NCBI GenBank assembly: GCA_041392785.1
Contig: JAWKLK010000002.1
Span: forward strand, 1 to 64,000
Direction: 5' to 3'
DNA: 64,000 nt
Source of the DNA: OLB9 sp041392785
Lineage (GTDB): Bacteria > Bacteroidota > Bacteroidia > Chitinophagales > Saprospiraceae
A program made the position numbers and the translations under genes. Positions 47,126 through 56,285 of this stretch are shown piece by piece. The number at the start of each line of letters is the position of its first letter. The first letter of the stretch is position 1. The notes beneath the pieces are model-generated. The model saw nothing but the letters and a program-made list of their open reading frames with translations. It ran no database searches and was not told where the DNA came from.

Positions 47126-48406
47126 TGTGTATAACAAATTGCACTAAGCAGCGGCATTAACAAATTTTTCTAGAATGCCCCACGCATTGCTCTTGTATAA
47201 ACACCTCAGGTTGGCTATAGCGTTAGCACCTTTTATACTCCATTTTTGACCAGAGAGTTTCATTCGTGTTTGTAATACACTCCTATGTGCTGCCTCTATT
47301 GGGCCTGATCCTATTAATAATCCTCTGTCCCTGTACGTTTTATAGAACATCCTTTCTTCATGTTCCTCATAATAATGAAGGGTTTTCTTTTATTTCTCTT
47401 GCATCTTCGCTTTTACACGGAGCCTTTTATATTTCTATCACCTGATGTGCCTTATCTTCCATCAAGTTTATTGTATGTCAATCGAATTTTGCATCTCTTG
47501 TTCTTTTAAAAACAACTTTATTAAGATTACTAATTTCTCTTTATGTATGAAAAAGTCAAGGAATTTGCGTCGCCCCTGGATAATTATCTTCAGCCACTTC
47601 CATCCATTTCGCCCCGTCTCTATTATTACTTTTTCTTATAATCGCATAAATGCCTTTCTAATTTTGGTAAAAACACTTCTCCGCCCATGTGACTTACATA
47701 CACCGAATTTTTAATTTCTGACCTTGTATTACTTACTTCCAATATGTTATTGTCTGTAAATATCCTAGCAAGTTTTGTCTCTTTCCATTTTTCTACGTCT
47801 CTGCGTCCGAAGCATACTCCCGTAAATTCATCACATACACTGCTTCATCTTTTTACACCGTCAAGCTTCGGTAACTCTATATTTCGCTCTATGGCAGGGT
47901 CGAGTTGTGATCCGTAATACTCACTTACTCTTTGTATCTGCTTTACTTATGTTAAGCCTACAAGCTTTTCATAAACTTATTCACTCTTATCGTCAAAAAC
48001 TTTACTTTGTCCCAATAAACAAGAAATGAACTTATAAACTTATCGCCATTTATGGCAAACTTCTTAGTACCAAAGCACAAAACGTGATCCTTCCCTAATC
48101 TCCAATTTCCCAAAATACGTGTTTACTTTTTTTTTGAGTTCCGACTCTTTGGTATTTTACCCTGTGATTGTACAAGTAACGTTCTAGCATTTCTACTCAT
48201 TTCTATGAGCCTTAACTCATACTCAATGAGGCATTTAATTCCAGATTCTTGATCTAAAAATGTACTAACACTCCCGGTTCTAACATTTCTCAGGATAAGT
48301 TCTAAATTTGATCTTTAGTGTCCACCTTTCGTTTTTAATGATTAATAATACTCGGGTGACTTACAAATTTAATGCTCTTTTTGTTTTTGTGCAATTCATT
48401 ATACAC
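47126..48406 (-). mobile_element. ISKra4-like insertion sequence, copy 1 (degenerate)
   Basis: It is bounded by TGTGTATAACAAATTGCAC (47126-47144) and a slightly eroded inverted copy GTGCAATTCATTATACAC (48389-48406). A minus-strand transposase is recognisable only in pieces. The clearest is 47144-47350, the C-terminus with LIGSGPIEAAHRSVLQTRMK then SGQKWSIKGANAIANLRC, typical of ISKra4-family transposases. The remainder (47351-48388) is broken by many small indels. It inserted into the cassette C linker. Confidence 0.75.
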
Positions 48407-48415
48407 TTTGGCATG

Positions 48416-49691
48416 TGTGTATAACAAATTTTTGTGGCATTAACAAATTTTCTAGAATGCCCCACGCATTGCTCTTGTATAAACACCTCGGGTTAGTGGC
48501 GTTAGCACCTTTTATACTCCATTTTTGACCAGAGAGTTTCATTCGTGTTTATAGCCCCACTACCTATGTGCTGCTTCTATTGGGCCTGATCTAATAATAA
48601 TCCGCCTGTCCCTGTACGTTTTATAGAACATCCTTTCTTCATGTTCGCCATAATAATGAGGTTTTCTTTTATTTCTCTTGCATCTTCGCTTTTACACCTG
48701 AGCCTTTTTATATTTTCTATCACCTGATGTACCTTATCTTCCATCAAAAATTTACATTTGTATGTCAATCCAATTTTTGCATCTCTTGTTCTTTTAAAAA
48801 CAACTTTATTAAGATTACTAATTTCTCTTTAGCACCAGAAAAAAGTCAAGAATTTGCGTCGCCCCTGGATAATTATCTTCAGCCCACTTCCATATCCATT
48901 TCGCCCGTCTCCTATTATTACCTTTTCTTATAATCGCATAAATGCCTTTCTAATTTTGGTAAAAACACTTCTACTCCGCCCATGTGACTTACATACACCG
49001 AATTTTTAATTTCTGACCTTGTATTACTTACTTCCAATATTGTGTCTGTAAATATCCTAGCAAGTTTTGTCTCTTTCCATTTTTCGTCTGCGCGTCGAAA
49101 GCATACTCCCATCGGTCATCACATACACTGCTTCATCTTTTTTTACACCGTCAAGCTTCGGTATACAACGCTCTATATTTCGCTCTATGGCAGGGTCGAG
49201 TTGTGATCCGTAATACTCCTTACTCTTTATCTGCATACCACTTATGTTAAGCCTACAAGCTTTTCAAGCAATTCTGCTCATATCGTCAAAAACTTTACTT
49301 TGTCCCAATAAACAAAGTAAGACTTGTAAACTTATCGCGTTATGGCAAACTACTTGTAAAGCACAAAACGTGATCCTTCTAATCTCCAATTTCCCAAAAT
49401 ACGTGTTTACTTTTTTTTGAGTTCCGACTCTTTGGTATTTTACCCTGTGATTGTACAAACAACGTTCTAGCGAAACTCCTACTCATTTCTATGAGCGTAA
49501 CTCATACTCAATGGGGCATTTAATTCCGAATTCTTGATCAAAATGTACTAACCTCCAGTTCTAACATTTCTCCAAGGATGGATTCTAAAATTTGATCTTT
49601 AGTGTCCACCTTTTCGTTTTTTAATGATTAATAATACTCAGGTGACGCAAATTTAATGCTCTTTTTGTTTTTGTGCAATTTGTTATACACA
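48416..49691 (-). mobile_element. ISKra4-like insertion sequence, copy 2 (degenerate), in tandem with copy 1
   Basis: It starts TGTGTATAAC at 48416 and ends GTGCAATTTGTTATACACA (49673-49691). It is nearly the same sequence as copy 1 but differs by many 1-5 base insertions and deletions. Transposase fragments on the minus strand include 48918-49112 (TKLARIFTDTILEVSNTRSE, SVYVSHMGGVEVFLPKLERH) and 48577-48768 (FLMEDKVHQVIENIKRLRCK). Between the copies lies one TTTGGCA target copy, and after copy 2 the full TTTGGCATAG. Confidence 0.75.
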
Positions 49692-49693
49692 CC

Positions 49694-50496
49694 TTTGGCA
49701 TAGGGGAGGCAGCGGGATTGATCAAAAATGTGTATCTTCGTGCTGGATTTCAGGCGTTAGCCCATGGTACCGTAGGAGGTGCCATGTCCGAATTGAGAGG
49801 AGGGAAGTTTATCCACGGTTTTGCGGGAGGGGCAGTGAGTTCTATAGCCGGCAGCCTGACGGAAGGTGTGAAGCTGGGTAAGGATAACTGGGCAGGCCCA
49901 GCCGTAAGGGTTGTAGCAGGCGGGATAGCAGGCGGGATCAGTGCAAGTATAGCAGGAGGGCGATTTGCGCAGGGCTTCGCACAGGGGATGATAGTCAATA
50001 TCATGAACCATCTGGTGCATGCGGCGGGAGTAGAGCAAGTAGAGCCTGGCGAAGAAGAGAATATCGAAATGTGGAGATAAAGTCACATACAAGGTAAGTA
50101 TGGAGAAGTGAGTATATTTGAGTACACAGGAGATGGCCCATATGGGGGATGGACACGCATCTTTTATATAGGTCCATATAATGCTATCCAAGTGACGGAT
50201 AGTCCGATAGACTGGATCATAGGCGCTTGGAAAACACCATTACAGGCGGTAGATAATGTAGCGGTGTTGGGGTTTGCGAAGACGTTTGGATGTAAGAACT
50301 CTTTCAAATTAGTTTCAGAATCCTATCTTTCAAAACAAGGAATAAAAAACATTCATAAATTCAAACAAGAATTTTTAGGAAAGAATGCCGAATTAAAACT
50401 CTATGATGTGGTGAAACATAGTGTAACCAATGAATTGCTAATTATCAGGAAAAGTACACAGCAAATAATAAATTTACTGGTAAATATGTAAAATAA
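49694..50496 (+). pseudogene. Cassette C: RHS linker (3' part) and toxin tip similar to tip A
   Basis: The linker resumes after the IS with GIGEAAGLIKNVYLRAGFQA and runs to AAGVEQVEPGEEE. A +1 indel then gives a stop at 50078, and a -1 indel about 30 bases later restores the frame (VSIFEYTGDGPYGGWTRIFY onward). The tip (SYLSKQGIKNIHKFKQEFLG, AELKLYDVVKHSVTNELLII, RKSTQQII) is homologous to tip A. The last residues need one more T near 50475 to give NFTGKYVK and a stop at 50494-50496; as written it ends at 50491. All three breaks are 1-base changes. Confidence 0.7.
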
Positions 50497-50497
50497 T

Positions 50498-50914
50498 ATG
50501 AAATATATATCAAGATCAATTATTGAACTAGGTTTTCTCTTCGAATGAGAGGGATTAATTTAAATATTATTTCCAGTTTATTAAAATTAGAAGCTTCAGA
50601 GATGTTATATGAAAGGTGATCAGACTTCAAGTATGGCCGCTGCTAGGTTCAGTGTATGGAATTATACTTTTGCAGATTGTAATGCTTATGAAGAACAGGA
50701 TGAAAATTTATCAAAATTAATTACATTTTTAAATTCAAAAAGTAATGAATTAAAGGAAATAAGGAATGTTGTTGATTACTTTTTAGTTGAGGTAATTATT
50801 TATAAACAAAAAAGAGATTCAGTTGGCTTAAGATTAAATCCAACTGAAATGATGACATTTAGTAGTTTAGGGTTTGATTTATCCATCACCATATATGATT
50901 ATAAATCTAAGTAA
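50498..50914 (+). pseudogene. Putative immunity C, DUF4279-like, two small frame breaks
   Basis: An ATG at 50498 opens MKYISRSIIELGF. Adding one T at about 50534 gives RMRGINLNIISSLLKLEASE, and adding two A's at about 50613 gives EKGDQTSSMAAARFSVWNYT, after which the frame is open to 50914 (RNVVDYFLVEVIIYKQKRDS, MTFSSLGFDLSITIYDYKSK). The LxxEASxxxYEKGD pattern with a following Trp is typical of DUF4279 proteins. Undamaged length would be about 140 residues. It directly follows tip C. Confidence 0.55.
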
Positions 50915-50962
50915 TTTAACATTGGCACAAAATAATTTGATAATTTTAAATTTAAATAATCT

Positions 50963-51250
50963 ATCAAAGTACGGTGTATAAATAATAGTGGTGAGGCATT
51001 ACGACCTTATGAATATAAATCTTTGGAAAAGAATATTTATATTCAATTATTAGAAGAAGGAACAAAAGTTTATAGGCCTGTTCCAGCAATAGAAATTGAG
51101 AACAATATCTATGAAGTGCAAGGTTTTGAAATATATGATCCCGAAGATGAAGTTTGGGAATTTAGTCCCGGTACATATGTTTTAGTAGAAGAGCAAAGTC
51201 TTGATGGTGAGAATGTATTAGTAGCAATAAAAGAACAATGCCCTGAATGA
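50963..51250 (+). pseudogene. Chimeric immunity-like fragment without a start codon
   Basis: The open frame reads IKVRCINNSGEALRPYEYKS then LEKNIYIQLLEEGTKVYRPV and ends GENVLVAIKEQCPE. The first part looks like the N-terminus of an MKVxC-type immunity protein (compare 44952) with ATC in place of ATG at 50963. The second part (YRPVPAIEIENNIYEVQGFE, DPEDEVWEFSPGTYV) resembles a different small protein common near RHS tips. It could start at TTG 51023. A recombination scar between two immunity genes is likely. Confidence 0.5.
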
Positions 51251-51256
51251 TGGGTT

Positions 51257-51952
51257 ATGGCAGCTGGTAGTATCTCATCTGTGACTGGCTCCTTGACAGG
51301 AGGCATAAAATTGGGAAGGGATAACTGGGCAGGCCCTGCCGTAAGGGTTGTAGCAGGTGGGATAGCAGGCGGTATCAGTGCTAGTATAGCAGGAGGGCGA
51401 TTTGCGCAGGGCTTCGCACAGGGGGTGATAGTCAATATCATGAACCATCAGTTACATGCGGCTGGAGTAGAGCAAGTAGAGCCTGGCGAAGAAGAGCCTC
51501 CGAAATGTGGAGATAAAGTCACTTACAAAGGTAAGTATGGAGAAGTAAGTATATTTGAGTACACAGGAGATGGCCCATATGGGGGATGGACAAGCATCTT
51601 TTATATAGGTCCATATAATGCTATCCAAGTGACGGATAGTCCGATAGACTGGATCATAGGCGCTTGGAAGACACCATTACAGGCGGTAGATGATGTAGCA
51701 GTGCTGGGGTTTGCGAAGATTGTGGGTGGAAATTCCGTACCTAAAGTTCTTCAAGTAGGAGGGCAGGCATTAAAAACGAACACTTTAAAAACCTTGAATA
51801 TTACAAAAGAACAAGGACGAAATGCAATTCATGCATTGAAATTTGAGCATGGTCTTGGAAATTCTTTTCATGGTAAAATATTAAGTAACGGCGACTATAT
51901 ACACCCATCGACAGGCGAATATATTGATAATTTGTTTAACTATATACATTGA
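51257..51952 (+). CDS. Cassette D: truncated RHS linker plus a third toxin tip
   Basis: This 231-residue frame begins inside the linker (AAGSISSVTGSLTGGIKLGR, as in cassette A) and continues through VNIMNHQLHAAGVEQVEPGE and YTGDGPYGGWTSIFYIGPYN without breaks. The tip differs from A, B and C: TLNITKEQGRNAIHALKFEH then GLGNSFHGKILSNGDYIHPS and TGEYIDNLFNYIH. This NxxFHGKIxxxGDYxHPxTGE ending recurs, as I recall, in RHS/WapA-type toxins; the activity is unknown. The ATG at 51257 occurs by chance at the junction, so a tip fragment could be translated without the shell. Confidence 0.7.
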   Translation: MAAGSISSVTGSLTGGIKLGRDNWAGPAVRVVAGGIAGGISASIAGGRFAQGFAQGVIVNIMNHQLHAAGVEQVEPGEEEPPKCGDKVTYKGKYGEVSIFEYTGDGPYGGWTSIFYIGPYNAIQVTDSPIDWIIGAWKTPLQAVDDVAVLGFAKIVGGNSVPKVLQVGGQALKTNTLKTLNITKEQGRNAIHALKFEHGLGNSFHGKILSNGDYIHPSTGEYIDNLFNYIH

Positions 51953-51957
51953 ATTTA

Positions 51958-52383
51958 ATGAGCGAAAAAAATAATATTATAGTATCGTGTTCATTTTCAA
52001 TTTTTTCAGAAACTCATGATCTAAAATTTTTAACTCAGGAAATAGGGATAAAACCTGATAAGGAATACACTATTGGAGATGTAGAGAAAGAAGAAAATAG
52101 ATTTGAGAGAATCAGATTCAGAAACGGATGGATATTGGAATCGATTTATAAAGATGATATCGAAGTTGATGTTAATAATATAATTATAAATATTCAAAAC
52201 CGATTGTTTAACCATTTAAATACTATTAGATTTTTAAAAAAGGAATTTGATTTAGAAATTGTTTTAACATTGCATATAGTAACCAATGATGTTGGGTTTG
52301 GATATGATATTTGTTATACTGAAATTTTCGATTTGATTAGCTTGGTAGACCGATTTACATGCTTTGTTAATTTTATGAAATAA
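51958..52383 (+). CDS. Putative immunity D, DUF4279-like
   Basis: This 141-residue protein starts MSEKNNIIVSCSFSIFSETH and shows the DUF4279 pattern: first strand, helix with LTQEIGIKPDKEYTIGD, then a Trp-containing strand (FRNGWILESIYK) and a second half (FDLEIVLTLHIVTNDVGFGY). The ATG at 51958 follows the toxin D stop by 5 bases; an in-frame TTG at 51949 is less likely. Confidence 0.68.
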   Translation: MSEKNNIIVSCSFSIFSETHDLKFLTQEIGIKPDKEYTIGDVEKEENRFERIRFRNGWILESIYKDDIEVDVNNIIINIQNRLFNHLNTIRFLKKEFDLEIVLTLHIVTNDVGFGYDICYTEIFDLISLVDRFTCFVNFMK

Positions 52384-52671
52384 GAAATTTGCATTAAAAT
52401 TGTAGTAGATGAAAGAGACAAAACAGGAAACACCCATTTGGGAGAATATAACATAAATAAGGGATATTTAGACACATCTAAGGCAAAACCTAATAGAAAA
52501 GCGAATAATCACAAACTTATTGAAAACGGAGTTGGGAATAAAATAACATCCATAGGCATGAAAATGTTAAGTAAATCATTTATAGTCTTTGATCTTATGG
52601 CAAATCTAATAAATAAGGAAGCATTTGAGAATTTTATTTATCCCAATGGTAATCCTAATGCAACATATTAA
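52384..52671 (+). pseudogene. Orphan toxin tail E without start codon
   Basis: The frame is open directly after the immunity D stop: IKIVVDERDKTGNTHLGEYN, INKGYLDTSKAKPNRKANNH, KLIENGVGNKITSIGMKMLS, and ends IYPNGNPNATY. It has no linker, no delivery region and no good start (a TTG at 52438 only). It is probably the tail of a displaced RHS toxin whose immunity gene follows. The family is not recognised. Confidence 0.45.
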
Positions 52672-52680
52672 ACTTTTAGA

Positions 52681-53262
52681 ATGAATCAATTTGCGCACTT
52701 TTATAATTGTATTGAATTTCAACACAGACAATTTCCAATGCGAAGAACTAGGTTGCTTTCGCATATCTTGACAAGATCAGAATATAAAGATGTTGAAGAT
52801 TTTTTAAAGAAACCCTTAAACCACAACAGATTTTATAGTGATTCAAATACGTATGAATTGCACTCGGATCAAGTCCAAAAATTGTATAAGGACGTTTTAT
52901 TTTTGGAGATCCCAGTAAAGGATTATTATCACTACAATGTCATGACAGGAGGGTATTCTGTAAATATTAATAATAAAAAAATTAAATATGATAGAAGAGA
53001 AATTTTCCTTGCAATCTATAGTAAAGAAAAAATTAGCCACAAGATGTGTGTTATCTATTTGGTAAGCAAGGACGATTTTGATGAAGTTCTTAAGATGTGG
53101 CCTGATTTTGGCTTAGGAAAAAATATACCTAGAAAAATACAAAATACCTTGAGAAAAAATAATATAGATTTAGTTTTCTCACCGACGGACTTTGTGTATT
53201 ATTATGAAGAGGTAAACATTTTTGACTATTTACAACAATTAAAATCGAATAATCAGAAATAG
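52681..53262 (+). CDS. Putative immunity protein E
   Basis: A 193-residue basic cytosolic protein (MNQFAHFYNCIEFQHRQFPM, RRTRLLSHILTRSEYKDVED, KISHKMCVIYLVSKDDFDEV, IDLVFSPTDFVYYYEEVNIF) that starts 9 bases after the orphan tail E. No known family is recognised; the immunity role is inferred from its place in the array and its high AT content. Confidence 0.5.
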   Translation: MNQFAHFYNCIEFQHRQFPMRRTRLLSHILTRSEYKDVEDFLKKPLNHNRFYSDSNTYELHSDQVQKLYKDVLFLEIPVKDYYHYNVMTGGYSVNINNKKIKYDRREIFLAIYSKEKISHKMCVIYLVSKDDFDEVLKMWPDFGLGKNIPRKIQNTLRKNNIDLVFSPTDFVYYYEEVNIFDYLQQLKSNNQK

Positions 53263-53300
53263 TAAAATACTGAAGATACACAAGTACTTATTAATTTTTC

Positions 53301-53440
53301 CAAAAATGTGTATCTTCGTGCTGGATTTCAGGCGTTAGCCCATGGTACCGTAGGATGTGCCATGTCCGAATTGAGAGGCGGCAAGTTTATCCACGGTTTT
53401 GCATCTAGTATCATCACAGGGGGTGATAGTCAATATCATG
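53301..53440 (+). pseudogene. Cassette E remnant: RHS linker with internal deletion
   Basis: The linker sequence from KNVYLRAGFQALAHGTVG to RGGKFIHGFA is followed, after an internal loss of roughly 170 bases, by GGGGGTGATAGTCAATATCATG, the DNA that encodes VNIM in other copies, joined out of frame. The copy ends at 53440. It is the distal boundary of the RHS region. Confidence 0.7.
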
Positions 53441-53502
53441 TACCATTATACCTTTTATTTCATTCCATATTTTCCTTTCCTGAAAGTATTAACGCTTGAA
53501 AA

Positions 53503-55345
53503 TTATTTAGCGAGACTTTGGAATTCTGTTGCTTTGAGTTGGTTGCCAGCGTTTTGGTAGGCAGTTGATGCATTTTGTGCATATGCAGGTAGGGGGTTTA
53601 AATTATAAGCTTTGGAAAAATGGTCAGCCGCTATAGCATGGTTACCTGACAAGCCATGACTGACGCCTAATAAAAACCAGGTTTCTGCATCTTTTTCATT
53701 CAACTGGATGGATTGTTGGAGTAAATTCTGAGATTTAGCGATATTATTTTCTTTTTGGCCTGCATTTCGCCCCATTTCTCGTAAGGCAATGGCTTTATTG
53801 ACATCCACCATACTTTTTAGATCATTGACTTGATCATAATATTGTATTGCTTCTTCAAATCTATTCTGCCTTAATCGTATATTTCCTAATGTGAGGTATG
53901 CTGTGGGAACTGGTTTGATAGACAATATTTGATTGCAATATGCTTCTGCCTCATCCATGAGATGATCTTTATGGCTTGCATTTTCAGGTAGATCTGCAGA
54001 TTGCAGCACTGTCTCAGCAGCTCCGTTATTGAGTCTCACACTTTTAGGGTATGTTGTCACATCTGTGGTGAATAAAGTGAGATTGTCTTTCCATGCTTTA
54101 TTTCGAAGATAAGTTTTAGTGGCAAAACCTATGCACAAAATAGACGTCAATATCAATATATGTCTGTTTTTTAATACAGGTTGGCTTTTAAGAATATTTC
54201 TGTAAAATGAATAAGTAAGTGCGGCTGACCACCAAAACGATGCTAAGAAAGCCAGGCGTTCGCCGAACATTGTCCCAATAGTCAGTGGAATCTGACTGAA
54301 TATTGTCAGCGAAAAAAGATATCCCCAAATAAAAAGAGCAATAAAATCCCTACTTCTGGATTTAATAATGGCATATCCGATTAGTAGCATATGTACTATC
54401 AAGCTTACCCACACTAATACGTCACTGAATCTTGCCAAAGGTATTACAGTGTAACTATAATCTGAAGACAATGGAACCGGAAAAAAGAGCAGCTTGAGAT
54501 ATTTTAAAAGAATAATTAGGGAAGTAGCAAAATGCTGACCTAAATTTTCTGAAGCCACAATAGGATTATCCATTATGGAAATTTCAGGTGTCGGTTGACT
54601 GCCAAACATGGCAAAACGAATGATAAATAGTAGTATAACTGGAATAGTTAAAAAAATTCCTTGTTTTACTGCCTCCTTCCACTCTAATTGATACACCCAG
54701 TATGCCACCATGCCGAATATAGGAAACATTGTTACTCCAGTTTCCTTTGACATCAATGCAAAAAAATACGATACTATGGTACTAAGTAACCACCAGAAAT
54801 TTTTATTATTAATATAAGTATGCCAAGTCAAGAATGAAAGTAGTAAAAAAAACAAAGACATGATTTCGTCTCTTGATTTGATATTTGCAACAACTTCTAC
54901 ATGTAGGATGCACGCAGCAAAAATAGCAGCTATGGAGAATGGTATAATCCATGATAATTTTGGAAACCAACTTTGATAATAGCGAAATACACTAAGCACA
55001 CAGTCAAGGTATACCAAATCACATTACCTATATGGTGGATCATTGGATTGCCAGGTGATATTTGCCATTCGTGGCAAATTGCATCAAAAAGGTATAGGTC
55101 TGTATAGTTGGCCGCCAAAAGTTATTTTCTCTATAACTACCTGAAATGATGTCCCATAATCCGTTAAACCAAAATCACATTTATTATTTAATCCTGGCAA
55201 TGGATCATCTAAAACAAATCCATGTCCGAAGGTATTAGCATAAAGTAGTATAGTGAATGCTTAAGCCTACAATTTTAAGGTCAAAATGGTATCTCTTTTC
55301 GATTTTATTTTCTACCTTGATATTTGCTTTTTCTCTTGTGGACAT
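53503..55345 (-). pseudogene. TMTC/PMT-like multi-pass membrane protein with C-terminal TPRs, frame broken near its 5' end
   Basis: The long intact part (55017 down to 53503, 504 residues) has about ten membrane helices, the motif HVEVVANIKSRDEIMSLFFL and MSKETGVTMFP, and C-terminal TPRs (AYLTLGNIRLRQNRFEEAIQ, AETWFLLGVSHGLSGNHAIA). This is the layout of Bacteroidota glycosyltransferase-like TMTC proteins. The N-terminus is found in other frames: MSTREKANIKVENKIEKRYH from 55345, YANTFGHGFVLDDPL near 55230, GGQLYRPIPF near 55110 and NPMIHHIGNVIWYTLTVCLV near 55040. Each join needs one base added or removed, mostly in homopolymers. Confidence 0.7.
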
Positions 55346-55475
55346 GAATTGATTTTCATGCAAAAATACATTAAAAAAATTGGAAATTATAATCCAAATC
55401 TGTAGGATAATACAACATACACGATGAGTATTGCATTATATTTAAGAATTCTAAAATGAAAGTAATCTAAATCAT

Positions 55476-55865
55476 TTATTGAGGTATTTCTTCTACCAAA
55501 ACTTCATTTCCCGCCTTATCAAAGTATGTACAAGTCATTTTATCCATTTTGATTTCCCATTTTTCGATTCCAGTCTCTGCACACATTGCGATAAATGTCA
55601 TATAGTCAGTTTTTCCTTGCTGATGGGCTTTCAACTGAGATATGAAAACATCGGAATCAACAACATCTGCTATCCGCCTAGAAGGATATTTGGCAGGTAC
55701 CGTAGCTACATAATCGTTGTCATCAAAGTAATTTATATGTCCATCATGTACAAAAGCTTCGTAATGTGTCACGCCTAAACCTTTTATTTCTTTAATATAA
55801 GAAGGAAAATCTGCTCCTGATTTTACCTTTGAATGTGCGGTTTTTAATTGCTCTACTGTAAACAT
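55476..55865 (-). CDS. DUF1398 family protein
   Basis: The 129-residue soluble protein matches the DUF1398 (YbcV-like) family: MFTVEQLKTAHSKVKSGADF, YIKEIKGLGVTHYEAFVHDG, FISQLKAHQQGKTDYMTFIA and a C-terminal GIEKWEIKMDKMTCTYFDKA. The family function is unknown. It is a single gene; 55346-55475 upstream of the broken neighbour shows nothing. Confidence 0.85.
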   Translation of the reverse strand: MFTVEQLKTAHSKVKSGADFPSYIKEIKGLGVTHYEAFVHDGHINYFDDNDYVATVPAKYPSRRIADVVDSDVFISQLKAHQQGKTDYMTFIAMCAETGIEKWEIKMDKMTCTYFDKAGNEVLVEEIPQ

Positions 55866-56067
55866 ATTATTTATTTATTATATAAATAGAATTCTAAAAT
55901 ATTTCTAACTCCAATTATTAATGAGTATCATTTTTAATTGGGTGACAAAGATATGAAATTGCAAGTTTTCTCAAATTGAAATTTCTAATTTATCTTTGAT
56001 GCTTCTAATACCTCTCACTTCAATATGAATCGGATATTAGTATTTACTGAAGTTTATTTTGGATTAT

Positions 56068-56285
56068 ATGAAAACTTTGTTGTTTCTTTTGTATGGTTTT
56101 TCGGCCTTGTATGTAGGTTATATGGCCTTTATGCACCTTTTTGTGTTCTTTGCCAATCAAAATTTGGGGCATTCAGAATCATTTAGGATCCCATTAATAT
56201 ATTTGATACTTTTCTTGATTCTGGGCGCATGTACTTTAATCCCAAATTACGCATTAGGGATTTTTAGTGGATACTCTAAAGGATA
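56068..56285 (+). pseudogene. Small membrane protein, 5' part, interrupted by IS1380
   Basis: The ATG at 56068 (a TTG at 56059 is also in frame) opens MKTLLFLLYGFSALYVGYMA and two or three further hydrophobic segments, ending GIFSGYSKG at the IS. Joining it to 57643-57772 across one copy of the GGATA target duplication keeps the frame and gives a protein of about 115 residues with four helices. The family is not recognised. Confidence 0.65.

Noticed and set aside
47126..49691. Composite transposon made of two ISKra4-like copies
   Set aside because: There is no cargo between the copies, only seven bases of target sequence; tandem duplication or assembly artefact fits better.
49750..50191. Antisense proline-rich frames repeated in each RHS linker copy
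   Set aside because: They recur only because the linker DNA recurs; the sense frame carries the conserved protein.
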